Source: Massilia timonae CCUG 45783
GTDB taxonomy: Bacteria; Pseudomonadota; Gammaproteobacteria; Burkholderiales; Burkholderiaceae_D
Assembly: GCF_000315425.1 (NCBI RefSeq)
Contig: NZ_JH992923.1
Location: 952,750-1,016,749, forward strand
Direction of reading: 5' to 3'
Length of the DNA stretch: 64,000 nucleotides
The notes under the pieces were generated by a model that saw only the letters and a program-made list of their open reading frames with translations, had not been told where the DNA came from and searched no databases. Shown here piece by piece: positions 34,660 to 43,556 of this stretch (the stretch's first letter is position 1; every line of letters begins with the position of its first letter). Position numbers and translations under genes: made by a program.

Positions 34660-35292
34660 ATGATACGCGTTGCCATTTGTGACGATCACCAGATAGTTAG
34701 AGCAGGATTCAAGCAGATTTTTTCATCGTCGGGCGATTTCGAAGTCGTCGCCGAAGGCGCCACCGGCCGCGAGGCCCTCGATATCGCACGCCGCGAGATC
34801 TGCGACGTGCTGCTGCTGGACATCGCGATGCCCGACCAGAGCGGCATCGACATCCTGCGCACCATCCGCCAGGGCCAGCCCAATCTGCCGGTGCTGATCC
34901 TGTCCGGCTACCCGGCGCAGCAGTATGCGCTCAACCTGTTCAAGATGGGCGCCAACGGCTATCTGAACAAGGAGTGCGAAGCCGACGAACTCAAGACCGC
35001 CGTGCGCACCGTCTACCAGGGCCGCCGCTATGTGTCCTCCACGGTCGGCGAACTGCTGGCCCAGAGTTTCGACCGCGACCCCAATACGGCGCTGCACACC
35101 GAGCTGTCCGATCGCGAGTTCCAGGTCTTCCTGCGCCTGGCGAAGGGCGCGACCGTGTCCGACATCGGCAACGCGCTGTCGCTGTCGATCAAGACCGTGT
35201 CCACTTACCGTACCCGCATCATGGAAAAAATGGGCCTGCAGTCGAATTCCGACCTGACCTATTACGCCATGAAGAACAATCTGCTCGATTAA
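34660..35292 (+). CDS. NarL/FixJ-type response regulator
   Basis: The 210-residue protein has a receiver domain (RVAICDDHQ at the start, phosphoacceptor Asp in LLLDIAMPDQSG, about residue 54, Lys in a LNKE segment about 105) and a LuxR-type helix-turn-helix at the end (LSDREFQVFLRLAKGATVSDIGNALSLSIKTVSTYRTRIMEKMG). It resembles the UvrY/BvgA type. The CHASE3 histidine kinase gene lies 191 bp downstream on the same strand with its own promoter, and is the probable partner. Confidence 0.92.
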   Translation: MIRVAICDDHQIVRAGFKQIFSSSGDFEVVAEGATGREALDIARREICDVLLLDIAMPDQSGIDILRTIRQGQPNLPVLILSGYPAQQYALNLFKMGANGYLNKECEADELKTAVRTVYQGRRYVSSTVGELLAQSFDRDPNTALHTELSDREFQVFLRLAKGATVSDIGNALSLSIKTVSTYRTRIMEKMGLQSNSDLTYYAMKNNLLD

Positions 35293-35323
35293 TCCTCTGC
35301 TGATTTTTTAGCCAGATTCATCT

Positions 35324-35351
35324 GACAACGCGCCCACCAGGGCGCGTTGTC
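35324..35351 (+). terminator. Hairpin terminator after the NarL-type regulator
   Basis: GACAACGCGCC (35324-35334) and GGCGCGTTGTC (35341-35351) form a perfect 11-bp stem with a 6-nt loop, 32 bp after the stop. There is no T run after it, so it may be a Rho-assisted terminator or transcript-end stabiliser. Confidence 0.6.
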
Positions 35352-35419
35352 ACGTCTGGACAGGTGTGTTACATCCTCAAGCGCAAATGCAACAAAAGGT
35401 TACGGCAGAGAATATCGCA

Positions 35420-35448
35420 GTGCAACATTGCGTCCATACGCCTATAAT
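35420..35448 (+). promoter_or_regulatory. Candidate promoter of the CHASE3 histidine kinase gene
   Basis: A consensus TATAAT (35443-35448) lies 17 bp after GTGCAA (35420-35425), about 36 bp upstream of the start codon. The -10 box is perfect and the -35 weak, which suits an activated promoter. It shows that the kinase can be transcribed separately from the regulator upstream. Confidence 0.5.
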
Positions 35449-35483
35449 GAAGGGCCACATTCCTTGCGCGAAAGGAAGCCTGG

Positions 35484-37022
35484 ATGTACTTTACTACCGC
35501 TGCGGACGAGAAAACCATCCGTAGTCTCCCCCTTCACAAGACCCTGCTGTGCCTGATGTGCGTGGTGCTGCTGGTCGTCAATGGTGTGTTCCTGACGCGT
35601 AACCTCGACGATTTGCGGGCGGCCAACGCGCTGCAGGCGCAGACGGCCCAGGTGTCGGACGAGCTGCAATACCTGAACCTGATCGTCACCGACGCGGAAA
35701 GCAGCCTGCGCGGCTACTTTCTGTCGGGCGACGAGGTGTACCTGGGCCCACTGCGCAGCGCCTCACAGCAGATCGACAAGCAGATGGGGTCGCTCGATGA
35801 CTTGCTGCGCGATAATCCTTCCCAGGCAAAGAACCTGCAGCAGTTGCGCACGCTGGTCGACAAGAAATTTGGTTTGCTTCAGCAGTCGCTCGAGGTCTAC
35901 CGCGAAGGCGGGCTGAACGATATCGTGGCGATCGCCGCCTCGCCCGACGACCGGGCGCAGATGGACGAGATCCGGCTGCAGGTCGTGATCATGACGCGCG
36001 AGCAGAACGAACTGCTCGCCACCCGCACCGCCGAGTTCTACCAGCAATACCGCCACGCCGTGGTATTTGGCGTTGGCATCAATGCCGCCGCCATCTTCGT
36101 GCTGCTGCTGTTCTACAAGATGATCAAGCGCGCCTTCCGCTTGCGCCTGTTGGCCGAGCGCGCCCTGCAACGGTCGAATGATGGCCTGGAAGAAGTCGTG
36201 GCCGAGCGCACCGCCCAGTTGTCGGTGCTGTCGCGCCATCTGATCAAGGTGTCGGAAGAAGAAAAATCGCGCCTGGCGCGCGAACTGCACGATGAGATGG
36301 GGGCCAACCTGACGGCGATCGGCATGGACCTGTCCACGGTCGGCGAACACCTGCGCGCCAGCCATCCGGAACTGGCGTCGAAGCTGGCACGCGCCAAGCG
36401 CACCCTGGTCGACACCGTGCAGCTGAAGCGCCGCATCATCGAGAATTTACGGCCGAGCCTGCTCGACAATATGGGGCTGTCTGCCGCGCTGCAAAGCTAT
36501 TGCGCCGATTACGCGCGAGTCACGTCGCTCGATTGCGATGCCCTGATCGATGCCGAGGCCGACGCCGCCGGCCCGATGCAGGCGATCGCGCTGTTCCGTA
36601 TCACGCAAGAGGCGTTGAACAATATCGCCAAGTACGCCAAGGCGAGCAACGTGATCGTCAACCTGACGCGCGAGCCCGAAGGCTGGGGCCTCGAGATCAC
36701 CGACGACGGCATCGGCATTCCGCTTGACGCCATGGCCAGGTCGAAATCGCATGGCTTGCTCGGCATGCGCGAACGCGCCTTGCTGCTGGGCGGCACGCTG
36801 GTGGTGGAGCGTGGTGTGAATGGGGTGGGAACGTGCGTGCGCGCCTTGATTCCGGCGGCGGCCCCAGGGGGCAATGAGGAGGCGGGTGCTGCAGGGGGGA
36901 TGACTGCCGCCGCGGTCGCCTTGTCGTGCGTACAGGCCGAAGCGGTCTTGCTGGATCCGCCGGCCCCGGACGGGGCCAAGGCGAATCCAGTGTCACATCA
37001 TCTCAACGCGCCACATCCATGA
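35484..37022 (+). CDS. CHASE3-domain histidine kinase (NarX/UhpB-type)
   Basis: The 512-residue protein has a first membrane helix (about 19-40), a CHASE3 sensor (about 40-190; ESSLRGYFLSGDEVYL is its hallmark), a second helix (about 194-212), a HisKA_3 dimerisation domain with phosphoacceptor His in ARELHDEMG, and an ATPase domain with N box ALNNIAKYAKA and DDGIGIP. A disordered tail of about 70 residues, rich in Ala/Gly/Pro, follows. This kinase class normally pairs with NarL-type regulators, as encoded upstream. Its 3' end overlaps the convergent crp-like gene by 20 bp. Confidence 0.9.
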   Translation: MYFTTAADEKTIRSLPLHKTLLCLMCVVLLVVNGVFLTRNLDDLRAANALQAQTAQVSDELQYLNLIVTDAESSLRGYFLSGDEVYLGPLRSASQQIDKQMGSLDDLLRDNPSQAKNLQQLRTLVDKKFGLLQQSLEVYREGGLNDIVAIAASPDDRAQMDEIRLQVVIMTREQNELLATRTAEFYQQYRHAVVFGVGINAAAIFVLLLFYKMIKRAFRLRLLAERALQRSNDGLEEVVAERTAQLSVLSRHLIKVSEEEKSRLARELHDEMGANLTAIGMDLSTVGEHLRASHPELASKLARAKRTLVDTVQLKRRIIENLRPSLLDNMGLSAALQSYCADYARVTSLDCDALIDAEADAAGPMQAIALFRITQEALNNIAKYAKASNVIVNLTREPEGWGLEITDDGIGIPLDAMARSKSHGLLGMRERALLLGGTLVVERGVNGVGTCVRALIPAAAPGGNEEAGAAGGMTAAAVALSCVQAEAVLLDPPAPDGAKANPVSHHLNAPHP

Positions 37023-37806
37023 GCAGGCGGTCGTATTCCGATTTGGCGACCTTGTAGCATTCGCCCGCATATTCTTCCAGGCCGGCGCGGTCCAGCACGG
37101 TGATGTTGCCGCGGCGGTACTGGATCAGGCCTTCGTCCTGCAGCTTGCCGGCGGCGGCGGTGATGCTTTCGCGGCGCACGCCCAGCATGATCGAGATCAG
37201 TTCTTGCGTCACTTTCAGTTCGTTGCTGGCCGAGCGGTCCAGGCGGTCGAGCAGCCAGCGGCACAGCTTCTGTTCGATCGAGCTGTGACGGCCGCCGACG
37301 GCGTTCTGGGCCATCTGGGCGAACAGCGCATTGGTGTAGCGCATCAGGAGCTGGGGCAGGGCGCCGCCGCGGTTGAAGGCGTCGCGCAGATATTGGGTCT
37401 TGAGGCGGTAGCCGTAGCCGGCGCTCTGGACCACGGCGCTGCAGGTGGCGCGTTCGCCCATGAACAGCGACACGCCGACCGCGCCTTCATGGCCGACCAC
37501 GGCGATCTCGGTGGTGGCGCCGTCTTCCATCACGTACAGCAGCGACACGATTGCGGTCGTCGGAAAATACACGTATTCCAGTTTGCTGCCATACTCGAAC
37601 AACTCTTTACCGAACGGCATCGGGACCAGTTCGAGATGGTCGAACATCTCTTCCAGGTCGGTACGGGGCAGGGCGGCCAGCAGTTCGTTCTGCTGGGTGC
37701 CGCTGTAGCTCACGACCGGTTTCGACGCGGACTTCATTGCCTCACTCGTGGCAGGGATCTGGTTCTTGGCTTTTTGGGTGAGACCACCAAACTGAGTGTT
37801 GTTCAT
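37003..37806 (-). CDS. Crp/Fnr-family transcriptional regulator
   Basis: The 267-residue protein has a cyclic-nucleotide-binding-type beta-roll (about 60-170: GKELFEYGSKLEYVYFPTTAIVSLLY, then EIAVVGHEGAVGVSLFMGE) and a winged helix (ELISIMLGVRRESITAAAGKLQDEGLI). It has no cysteine cluster for an Fnr-type iron-sulfur site, and the canonical cAMP contact RxS motif is not apparent. It is divergent from the OmpR-type regulator gene at 38088 across a 281-bp gap. The ligand is unknown. Confidence 0.88.
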   Translation of the reverse strand: MNNTQFGGLTQKAKNQIPATSEAMKSASKPVVSYSGTQQNELLAALPRTDLEEMFDHLELVPMPFGKELFEYGSKLEYVYFPTTAIVSLLYVMEDGATTEIAVVGHEGAVGVSLFMGERATCSAVVQSAGYGYRLKTQYLRDAFNRGGALPQLLMRYTNALFAQMAQNAVGGRHSSIEQKLCRWLLDRLDRSASNELKVTQELISIMLGVRRESITAAAGKLQDEGLIQYRRGNITVLDRAGLEEYAGECYKVAKSEYDRLLMDVAR

Positions 37807-38087
37807 CTTATGTCCTCTTATGTCTATCGTGCGTCGGGGGCGACTTCAGGAGGCTTGTCTTTCTTACCTCATCGCGATGGGTGTACTTTAAGGCTACGGT
37901 CTGTTGCCGCACATAAGACGAGTATCCGCCCCCATGTAGGTTCCAAGCATGATGTCGTGTCAGCCCAGTCCTACTGGGGAAGACAGTGCGCTGGCGCACC
38001 TTCCGCGCCAAAGTTTCGTTGAAGAACGCCGAAATGCCGCATAATTCGCCGGCGCGACCATGACGGGCGCATCACGGGACTGAGGAT

Positions 38088-38759
38088 ATGGGGTTGCGGG
38101 TATTGCTGGTGGAAGACGATGCGGTGCTGGCCGACGGCCTGCTGCGCGCGCTGCAGGCGCAGGACATGACGGTCACGCAGGTGGCCGACGGGCTGGCCGC
38201 CGACCGCGCCCTGCAAGAGTCCGGGACCGAGGTGGCGGTGCTCGACATCGGCCTGCCCGGCATCGACGGCTTCGAGGTGGTGCGCCGCCTGCGCGCGCGC
38301 GGCGCGGCCACGCCGGTGCTGCTGCTGACCGCGCGCGACGCGGTCGAGGACCGGGTGCGCGGCCTGGAGACCGGCGCCGACGACTACCTCGTGAAGCCCT
38401 TCGCCACCGCCGAACTGGTGGCCCGCATCCGCGCGCTGGCGCGGCGCCACGCCCCGGTCTCCACCCTGATGTCGCTCGCCGGCCTGTCGCTGGACCGCGC
38501 CACCCGCCGCGCCCGCGTCGCCGGCCATCCCATCGAGCTGTCGGTGCGCGAGTGGGGCGTGCTCGAATACCTGCTGCAGCATGCCGGGCGGGTGGTGTCC
38601 AAGCAGCAGATCATCGACGCCATCCTGCCCTGGGGCGAAGACGTGACCCAGAACGCGGTCGAGGTCTATGTGTCGCGCCTGCGCCTGAAACTCGACGGAT
38701 CAGGCGTCGCGATCCGTACCATCCGCGGCTTCGGCTACCTGCTGGAGGCGGCCGAATGA
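38088..38759 (+). CDS. OmpR/PhoB-type response regulator
   Basis: The 223-residue protein has a receiver (LLVEDDAVLADGL, phosphoacceptor in VAVLDIGLPGIDG at about 51, Lys in YLVKPF at about 101) and an OmpR-type winged helix (about 125-220: LSVREWGVLEYLLQHAGRVVSKQQIIDAI, VEVYVSRLRLKL, IRTIRGFGYLLE). It resembles QseB/TctD types. The kinase gene begins 25 bp after the stop, making a standard two-component operon upstream of the pilus genes. Confidence 0.93.
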   Translation: MGLRVLLVEDDAVLADGLLRALQAQDMTVTQVADGLAADRALQESGTEVAVLDIGLPGIDGFEVVRRLRARGAATPVLLLTARDAVEDRVRGLETGADDYLVKPFATAELVARIRALARRHAPVSTLMSLAGLSLDRATRRARVAGHPIELSVREWGVLEYLLQHAGRVVSKQQIIDAILPWGEDVTQNAVEVYVSRLRLKLDGSGVAIRTIRGFGYLLEAAE

Positions 38760-38784
38760 CGCTTGGCGTCATGCTGCGCGCCGC

Positions 38785-40101
38785 ATGAGCAGCATCCGGC
38801 TGCGCCTGCTCAAGTGGCTGCTGGGTCCGATCCTGCTGGTCAACCTGGTGCTGGCCGCGCTGGTGGCCGGCCTGGCCTGGACCCCGGCCCAGGTCGCCTT
38901 CGACGCTGGCTTGCTGGAGACCGCCAACGGCCTTGCCGCGCGGCTGGCCGCGGGCGCCACGCCGCAATTGCCGCCCGGCGCGCCGGATGCCGACCGCAAC
39001 TGGTTCGTGGTGCGCGACGGTCATGGGCGCCACCTGGCCGGCGCCGCCGCCTTCCCGGCCTTGCGCCCCGGCGCCGCGCCATATGACGCCGAGGTCGACG
39101 GCGAGCCGGTGCGGGTGGTCGCATTGGCGCTGGCGACGCCCGCCGGCGAACGCCACCTGGGCGTGGCGCGCACCCTGCGCCAGCGCCTCGAGGTGCGTTC
39201 GGCCATCGTGCGCTCGCTGGTGGTGCTGGTCTCGACCGTGACCCTGACCCTGGCCGGCGTGGTCTGGCTGTCGGTCAGCAATGGCCTGCGCCCGCTGGCG
39301 CGCATCCGCGCCGAGCTGGCCGCGCGCGGGCCCGGCGACCTGGCGCCGATCCCGCAAGCCAGCGTGCCTTACGAGATCGCGCCGGTGGTCACCGGCTTCA
39401 ACGAATTGCTCGACAAGGTCGAAGCCGGCGCGCGCGCCCAGCGCGACTTCCTGGCCGACATGGCGCACCAGCTGCGCACGCCGCTGGCCGGCATGCAGCT
39501 GCAGCTCGAATGGCTGCGCGCGCGCCATGCGCGCGACCCCGACACCGTGCGCTCGCTGGGCATGATGGAGCTGGCCAACGAGCGCATGATCCGCCAGGTC
39601 AACCAACTGCTGGCGCTGGCGCGCGCCAGGGAAGGGCGGCCGGACGGCCAGCACGCCGCGCTCGACCTGGCCCGGCTCGTGCAGGAAACCATCCAGTTCT
39701 TCGTCGGGCAGGCGGCCGCCAAGGACATCGACCTCGGCTTCGAGCTGGCGCCGGCGCTGGTCGAAGGGGACGCGTTCCAGCTGCGCGACCTGGTCGACAA
39801 CCTGGTCGACAATGCCCTGCGCTACACGCCGGCCGGCGGGCGGGTGACCGTCGGCTGCGCGCGCGAGGGCGATGCCGTCCTGTTTACCGTGGAAGATTCC
39901 GGCCCCGGCATCCCGCCCGCGCGGCGCGCCGCCGTGTTCGAACGGTATGTGCGCCTGGACGACAAGACCACCGGCAGCGGCCTGGGGCTGGCCATCGTGC
40001 GCGATATCGCGCTGGCGCATGGCGCCACCGTGGTGCTGGACGACGCCGACGGCGGCGGCACCCGCGTGACGGTGCGTTTTGCTGCAGCTCCGACAAGATA
40101 G
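38785..40101 (+). CDS. Sensor histidine kinase, QseC/TctE-type
   Basis: The 438-residue kinase has an N-terminal helix (about 12-34), a short periplasmic sensor (about 35-150), a second helix (about 152-170), a HAMP-like linker, a HisKA domain with ADMAHQLRTPLAG (phosphoacceptor His) and an ATPase domain with DLVDNLVDNALRYTP, EDSGPGIP and TGSGLGLAIV. It partners the regulator just upstream. The signal is unknown; the pilus operon starts 133 bp later and may be a target, but this is only positional. Confidence 0.92.
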   Translation: MSSIRLRLLKWLLGPILLVNLVLAALVAGLAWTPAQVAFDAGLLETANGLAARLAAGATPQLPPGAPDADRNWFVVRDGHGRHLAGAAAFPALRPGAAPYDAEVDGEPVRVVALALATPAGERHLGVARTLRQRLEVRSAIVRSLVVLVSTVTLTLAGVVWLSVSNGLRPLARIRAELAARGPGDLAPIPQASVPYEIAPVVTGFNELLDKVEAGARAQRDFLADMAHQLRTPLAGMQLQLEWLRARHARDPDTVRSLGMMELANERMIRQVNQLLALARAREGRPDGQHAALDLARLVQETIQFFVGQAAAKDIDLGFELAPALVEGDAFQLRDLVDNLVDNALRYTPAGGRVTVGCAREGDAVLFTVEDSGPGIPPARRAAVFERYVRLDDKTTGSGLGLAIVRDIALAHGATVVLDDADGGGTRVTVRFAAAPTR

Positions 40102-40234
40102 GAACTTGCCGGCGTCGTATTTGCGTCGCTGTCAGGACTTTGTCAGCTTTTCCTCAGGGAAATGACAGGTTCCTGGGATATCATTCTCCATGGCAACATT
40201 ATTGGCGGAGTCCGTCCGCCTTCAGGAGAATCCC

Positions 40235-40666
40235 ATGCAGCAGCGCCAGTCCGGCTTCACGCTCGTCGAGCTCATGATCGTGGTCGCGATTATCGGCATC
40301 CTCAGCGCGATCGCCGTGCCTTCGTACAATAGCTACGTCATGCGCGCGCGCCTGGTCGAGGCGCATGGCGTGCTCGCGTCCACCCAGAACAAGCTGGAAC
40401 AGTACTGGAGCAACAACCACAAATACGAAGGTTTCGACGCGGAAGGCGCCAGCCTCATGCCCGAGCCCGGCCTGAATTTCGACTACAGCCTGGACGACGC
40501 CACCGCCTCGGCCTATACCTTGACCGCCACCGGCAAGAACGCCGCCGCCGGATTCGTGTATACGATTGACCAGTCCGGGCAGCGGGCCACCACCGGGGTG
40601 CCGGATGGCTGGCTCGACAACGATAGTTGCTGGGTCGACCGCAAGGAGGGCACGTGTTCCCAGTAG
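40235..40666 (+). CDS. pilE: Type IV pilin-like protein PilE
   Basis: The 143-residue prepilin starts at ATG 40235, with AGGAG 7 nt upstream; longer frames are less likely. It has the short positively charged leader MQQRQSG, cleavage site G/F, Glu at +5 and the hydrophobic helix [18 protein letters not shown]-terminal pair of cysteines (SCW and TCS) should close the D-region disulfide. It is the first gene of the minor pilin operon. In Pseudomonas aeruginosa pilE is the last gene of this operon, so the order differs. It is a pilus subunit or minor pilin for assembly. Confidence 0.88.
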   Translation: MQQRQSGFTLVELMIVVAIIGILSAIAVPSYNSYVMRARLVEAHGVLASTQNKLEQYWSNNHKYEGFDAEGASLMPEPGLNFDYSLDDATASAYTLTATGKNAAAGFVYTIDQSGQRATTGVPDGWLDNDSCWVDRKEGTCSQ

Positions 40667-41328
40667 TTCGCCCAGTAGTTCGCCCAGCAGTGCTGCCAGC
40701 AAGCGCGGCCCGCGAGAAAGGCTTCACGGCGCTCGAGGCGCTGGTCGTGGTGGCGATCCTCGGCATCCTGCTGGCGGTCGGCATTCCCGGCATGCGCGGC
40801 TGGCTGGGCGGCACCACGGCCACCGGCGCGGCCGAGTTCTACGCCGAAGGTTTTCGCCTGGCGCGCAGCCAGGCGCTGGCCAACAACAGCCGCAGCCGCC
40901 TGGTGTTCACCGAGAACGCCGGCAGCGGCCAGCTGGACTGGCAGGTCGACGTCTGCTTCCCGGTCCCGGACGATGGCTGCGGCGCCGACAGCGCGCGCTG
41001 GTCGACCGTGGACGAGCCGGCGCCGGGTCCGGAAGACGGCAACGTCGAGACCAGTTCGGTCTTTCGCAGCGCCGCCGCGCTGCCGCGCACCACGGCCTTG
41101 AGCGTCGCGCCCGATTCGGAGGCGCGCTCGGTCTATTTCACCGAGCTGGGCTGGGTCGACGGCGCCAAGCCGGCGCTGATGCGCTTCGACCTCGGGCCCG
41201 GCAGCGCCGACGCCGAGCACGTTTTCACGCCGACCGCCGTGGTGCTGACCCTGGCCGGGGCCGTGGTGACCTGCCGCCCCGACCTGGTCGGCGCCGCTGC
41301 GGCGGGCGACGCGCGCAGGTGTCCATGA
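40654..41328 (+). CDS. fimT: FimT/GspH-family minor pilin
   Basis: I place the start at GTG 40654, which has a near-perfect AAGGAGG four nt upstream and overlaps pilE by 13 bp (224 residues). The leader of 23 residues, with two PVVR repeats, is longer than most; cleavage is at [18 protein letters not shown], with Glu at +5. A GspH-type pseudopilin domain follows ([14 protein letters not shown], and an ending V-T-C-RPDLV). A TTG nine codons upstream has no ribosome site. It primes pilus assembly with PilV, PilW and PilX. Confidence 0.85.
   Translation: MFPVVRPVVRPAVLPASAAREKGFTALEALVVVAILGILLAVGIPGMRGWLGGTTATGAAEFYAEGFRLARSQALANNSRSRLVFTENAGSGQLDWQVDVCFPVPDDGCGADSARWSTVDEPAPGPEDGNVETSSVFRSAAALPRTTALSVAPDSEARSVYFTELGWVDGAKPALMRFDLGPGSADAEHVFTPTAVVLTLAGAVVTCRPDLVGAAAAGDARRCP
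40659..40682 (+). repeat. Tandem 12-bp repeat in pilE/fimT overlap
   Basis: Two perfect copies of CCCAGTAGTTCG lie at 40659-40670 and 40671-40682, followed by a degenerate third (CCCAGCAGTGCT). The first copy contains the pilE stop codon TAG. In the fimT frame the unit encodes P-V-V-R, and copies extend its leader peptide by four residues each. Confidence 0.9.
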
Positions 41329-41765
41329 TGGGTCGCCGCATTTCCGTGCTCCGCCAGGCCCAGCGCGGCGTTGCGCTGCTCGAAGCGCTGATCGCCGTCC
41401 TGCTGCTGGGGATCGGCCTGATCGGCACCCTGGCCCTGCAGGTCAATTCCCAGGCCGCCCTGTCCGAGGCCGCCATGCGCGCCGAGGCGACCATCGCCGC
41501 CAACGAGTTGATCGGCGTGATGAGCACCGACCTCGACCACCTGGACGAATATGCGCTGGCCAGGGACGCGGAGCCGGGCGAGCGTCTCGAGACCTGGCAT
41601 GCCGCGCTTGCCGGCCACCTGCCGAACGCCGCGGTCGAGGTCACGGTCACGCCGGCGGCGGACACCGAACGCACCGCCGTCGTGATCGTCATCAAGTGGC
41701 GCCGCAGCGAAGAGGCGCAGCAGAACACGCACCGCATCGTCACCTACCTGGCGAGGTCGGCATGA
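41325..41765 (+). CDS. pilV: Minor pilin PilV
   Basis: The 146-residue prepilin has a leader ending in QAQRG and the helix VALLEALIAVLLLGIGLIG, with Glu at +5 of the mature form. Two ATG codons stand side by side (41325 and 41328); the first overlaps the fimT stop by four bases (ATGA), so I use it. It contributes to the tip complex of type IV pili with the neighbouring minor pilins. The C-terminal domain is short and unremarkable. Confidence 0.87.
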   Translation: MMGRRISVLRQAQRGVALLEALIAVLLLGIGLIGTLALQVNSQAALSEAAMRAEATIAANELIGVMSTDLDHLDEYALARDAEPGERLETWHAALAGHLPNAAVEVTVTPAADTERTAVVIVIKWRRSEEAQQNTHRIVTYLARSA

Positions 41766-42937
41766 GTTCCCGGGCGCAGGCGCGGCGCATGGCCGGCTTT
41801 TCGCTGGTCGAGCTGATGGTCAGCATCGTGATCGGCCTGCTGGCGGTGCTGTTCGCCACCCGCATGATGACCGATTCCGAAACCACCAAGCGCGGCGCGC
41901 TGGGCGGCTCGGATTCGATGCAGAACGGGATGATGGCGATGTTCTCGATCAGCGGCGACGCCGAGCAGGCCGGTTATGGCCTGAACGATCCGATCCTGAA
42001 CGGCTGCGACACGCTGTTCACGGACAACAGCGGCTACGCGCTGGCAGCGGCCAGCCGCGACGGCGTCGGCGTGACGCCGCTGGCCGCCGCCGTGATCGTG
42101 CCGGGGGCCGACGGCAAGCCGGACCAGCTGACCATGTACGCGGGCAGCGCGCCGGGCGGCACCGGCACCACGCGCCTGCTCACCAACTACATCGGCGGCA
42201 ACCAGCTGGTGGTCGACCGGCCGTTGTACGGCTTCGCGGTCGGCGACGTGATCGTGGTCGCGCCCGAGAACGGCGAAGGCAAGTGCGCGCTGGCCCAGGT
42301 CGCGGCGCTGACGGGCCAGGGCGCGGCGCCGGCGATCTCGATCGGCGACGTGCGCTACCGCTACAACGCCGGCGCCCTGGCGCGCAATTTCGACGGCAGC
42401 GCGAGCCGCATCTTCAACCTCGGAGGCGAAGCGAACCTGTCGTTCCACACCTGGCTGGTGCGGGACGGGGTGCTGCGCCTGCGCGCCACCAACCTCGGCG
42501 CGGATGGCGAGGCCGCGCATGCGGTGGCCGACAACATCGTCTCGCTCAAGGCGCAATACGGCTTCGACAAGCGCGCCGCCGCCGACTTCGATCCGGAACT
42601 GGGGATGCAGGTGGGCGAATGGTCGAGCGCGATGATCGACGCCGACGACGATGGCGTGACCGGCGGCCCGGGCGACTACCAGCGCGTCGCCGCGCTGCGC
42701 ATCGCGGTCGTGGCGCGCGCCAAGACGCCCGAGCGGCCCGGCTCCGACGGCGTGTGCACGGCGCAGCCGCAGGCCATCAAGGTGTTCGGCAGCGCCCAGC
42801 CGCAGGGCGTCGACCCGGTGGAGGTCGAACTCGACGTGCGCGTGGCGGACGACCCGGTCGACTGGCGCTGCTACCGCTACCGCACTTTCGAGACCATCGT
42901 CCCGCTGCGCAATGCGGGCTGGAGGCCCACTGCATGA
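41762..42937 (+). CDS. pilW: Minor pilin PilW
   Basis: The 391-residue protein begins MSSRAQARRMAG/FSLVELMVSIVIGLLAVLFATRMM, a class III signal with Glu at +5. It has a large C-terminal domain typical of PilW, including the conserved YGFD and ending with RCYRYRTFETIVPLRN. The start overlaps the pilV stop by four bases. Its size is normal for PilW, one of the minor pilins that initiate pilus assembly. Confidence 0.9.
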   Translation: MSSRAQARRMAGFSLVELMVSIVIGLLAVLFATRMMTDSETTKRGALGGSDSMQNGMMAMFSISGDAEQAGYGLNDPILNGCDTLFTDNSGYALAAASRDGVGVTPLAAAVIVPGADGKPDQLTMYAGSAPGGTGTTRLLTNYIGGNQLVVDRPLYGFAVGDVIVVAPENGEGKCALAQVAALTGQGAAPAISIGDVRYRYNAGALARNFDGSASRIFNLGGEANLSFHTWLVRDGVLRLRATNLGADGEAAHAVADNIVSLKAQYGFDKRAAADFDPELGMQVGEWSSAMIDADDDGVTGGPGDYQRVAALRIAVVARAKTPERPGSDGVCTAQPQAIKVFGSAQPQGVDPVEVELDVRVADDPVDWRCYRYRTFETIVPLRNAGWRPTA

Positions 42938-43530
42938 CCCATCCACCGACAAGCACCCGCAGCCAGGACGGGGTCGCCTTGCCCGTCATGCTGGTCATGA
43001 TGCTGGTGATGCTGGTGACCAGCATCTACCTGCTGCGCTCCAGCAATTCGGCCACCCTGGCGGCCTCGAACCTGGCCTATGACGCCACCCTGAGCCGGGC
43101 GGTCGACCTGGGCCTGCACACGGGCTTCCAGTGGCTGAGCGACGCCGCGTCGGCCGACAAGGCCAGCCTCAACCAGGATGACCTCGCGCGCGGCTACCAC
43201 GCCAGCCTCGATACCACGCTGACGCCGAAGGACAAGGCGTTCTGGGCCGACAGCTTTGCGGTGGAAGACGCCGACGGCAACCGGATCCAGTATGTCATCC
43301 ACCGCATGTGCCGCAACCCGGGAAGCTTCAGCAGCGAAAACCAGGAGTGCGTGCTGACCTCCGCCAACACGGTCAAGATCGGCAACCGGGTGGCGATCGG
43401 CGAGAGCCTGGCGTCGGACGCGCCGGCCTACGCCAGCTCGCCCCAGATTCACTACGTGATCACGGCCCGCATCGACGGCGCGCGCGGCGGCAACGTGATC
43501 AACCAGATGGCTGTCCTGATCGGCGCCTGA
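42934..43530 (+). CDS. pilX: PilX-like minor pilin
   Basis: The 198-residue protein starts at ATG 42934, overlapping the pilW stop by four bases. The leader (MTHPPTSTRSQDG) is followed by a hydrophobic helix VALPVMLVMMLVMLVTS. The residue at +5 is Val, not Glu, as in GspK/PilX-type minor pilins placed at the tip. The rest matches PilX_N and PilX domains (RSSNSATLAASNLAYDATLSRAVD). It acts with PilV, PilW and PilY1 at the pilus tip. Confidence 0.85.
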   Translation: MTHPPTSTRSQDGVALPVMLVMMLVMLVTSIYLLRSSNSATLAASNLAYDATLSRAVDLGLHTGFQWLSDAASADKASLNQDDLARGYHASLDTTLTPKDKAFWADSFAVEDADGNRIQYVIHRMCRNPGSFSSENQECVLTSANTVKIGNRVAIGESLASDAPAYASSPQIHYVITARIDGARGGNVINQMAVLIGA

Positions 43531-43556
43531 CGCCGGCCGGCACGAATGGAATACGC

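Noticed and set aside
40190-40208. Possible sigma-54 promoter before pilE (TGGCAAC-N4-TTGGC)
   Set aside because: The pilE context is suggestive, but the spacing gives GG-N10-GG instead of GG-N10-GC, so the match is not good enough.
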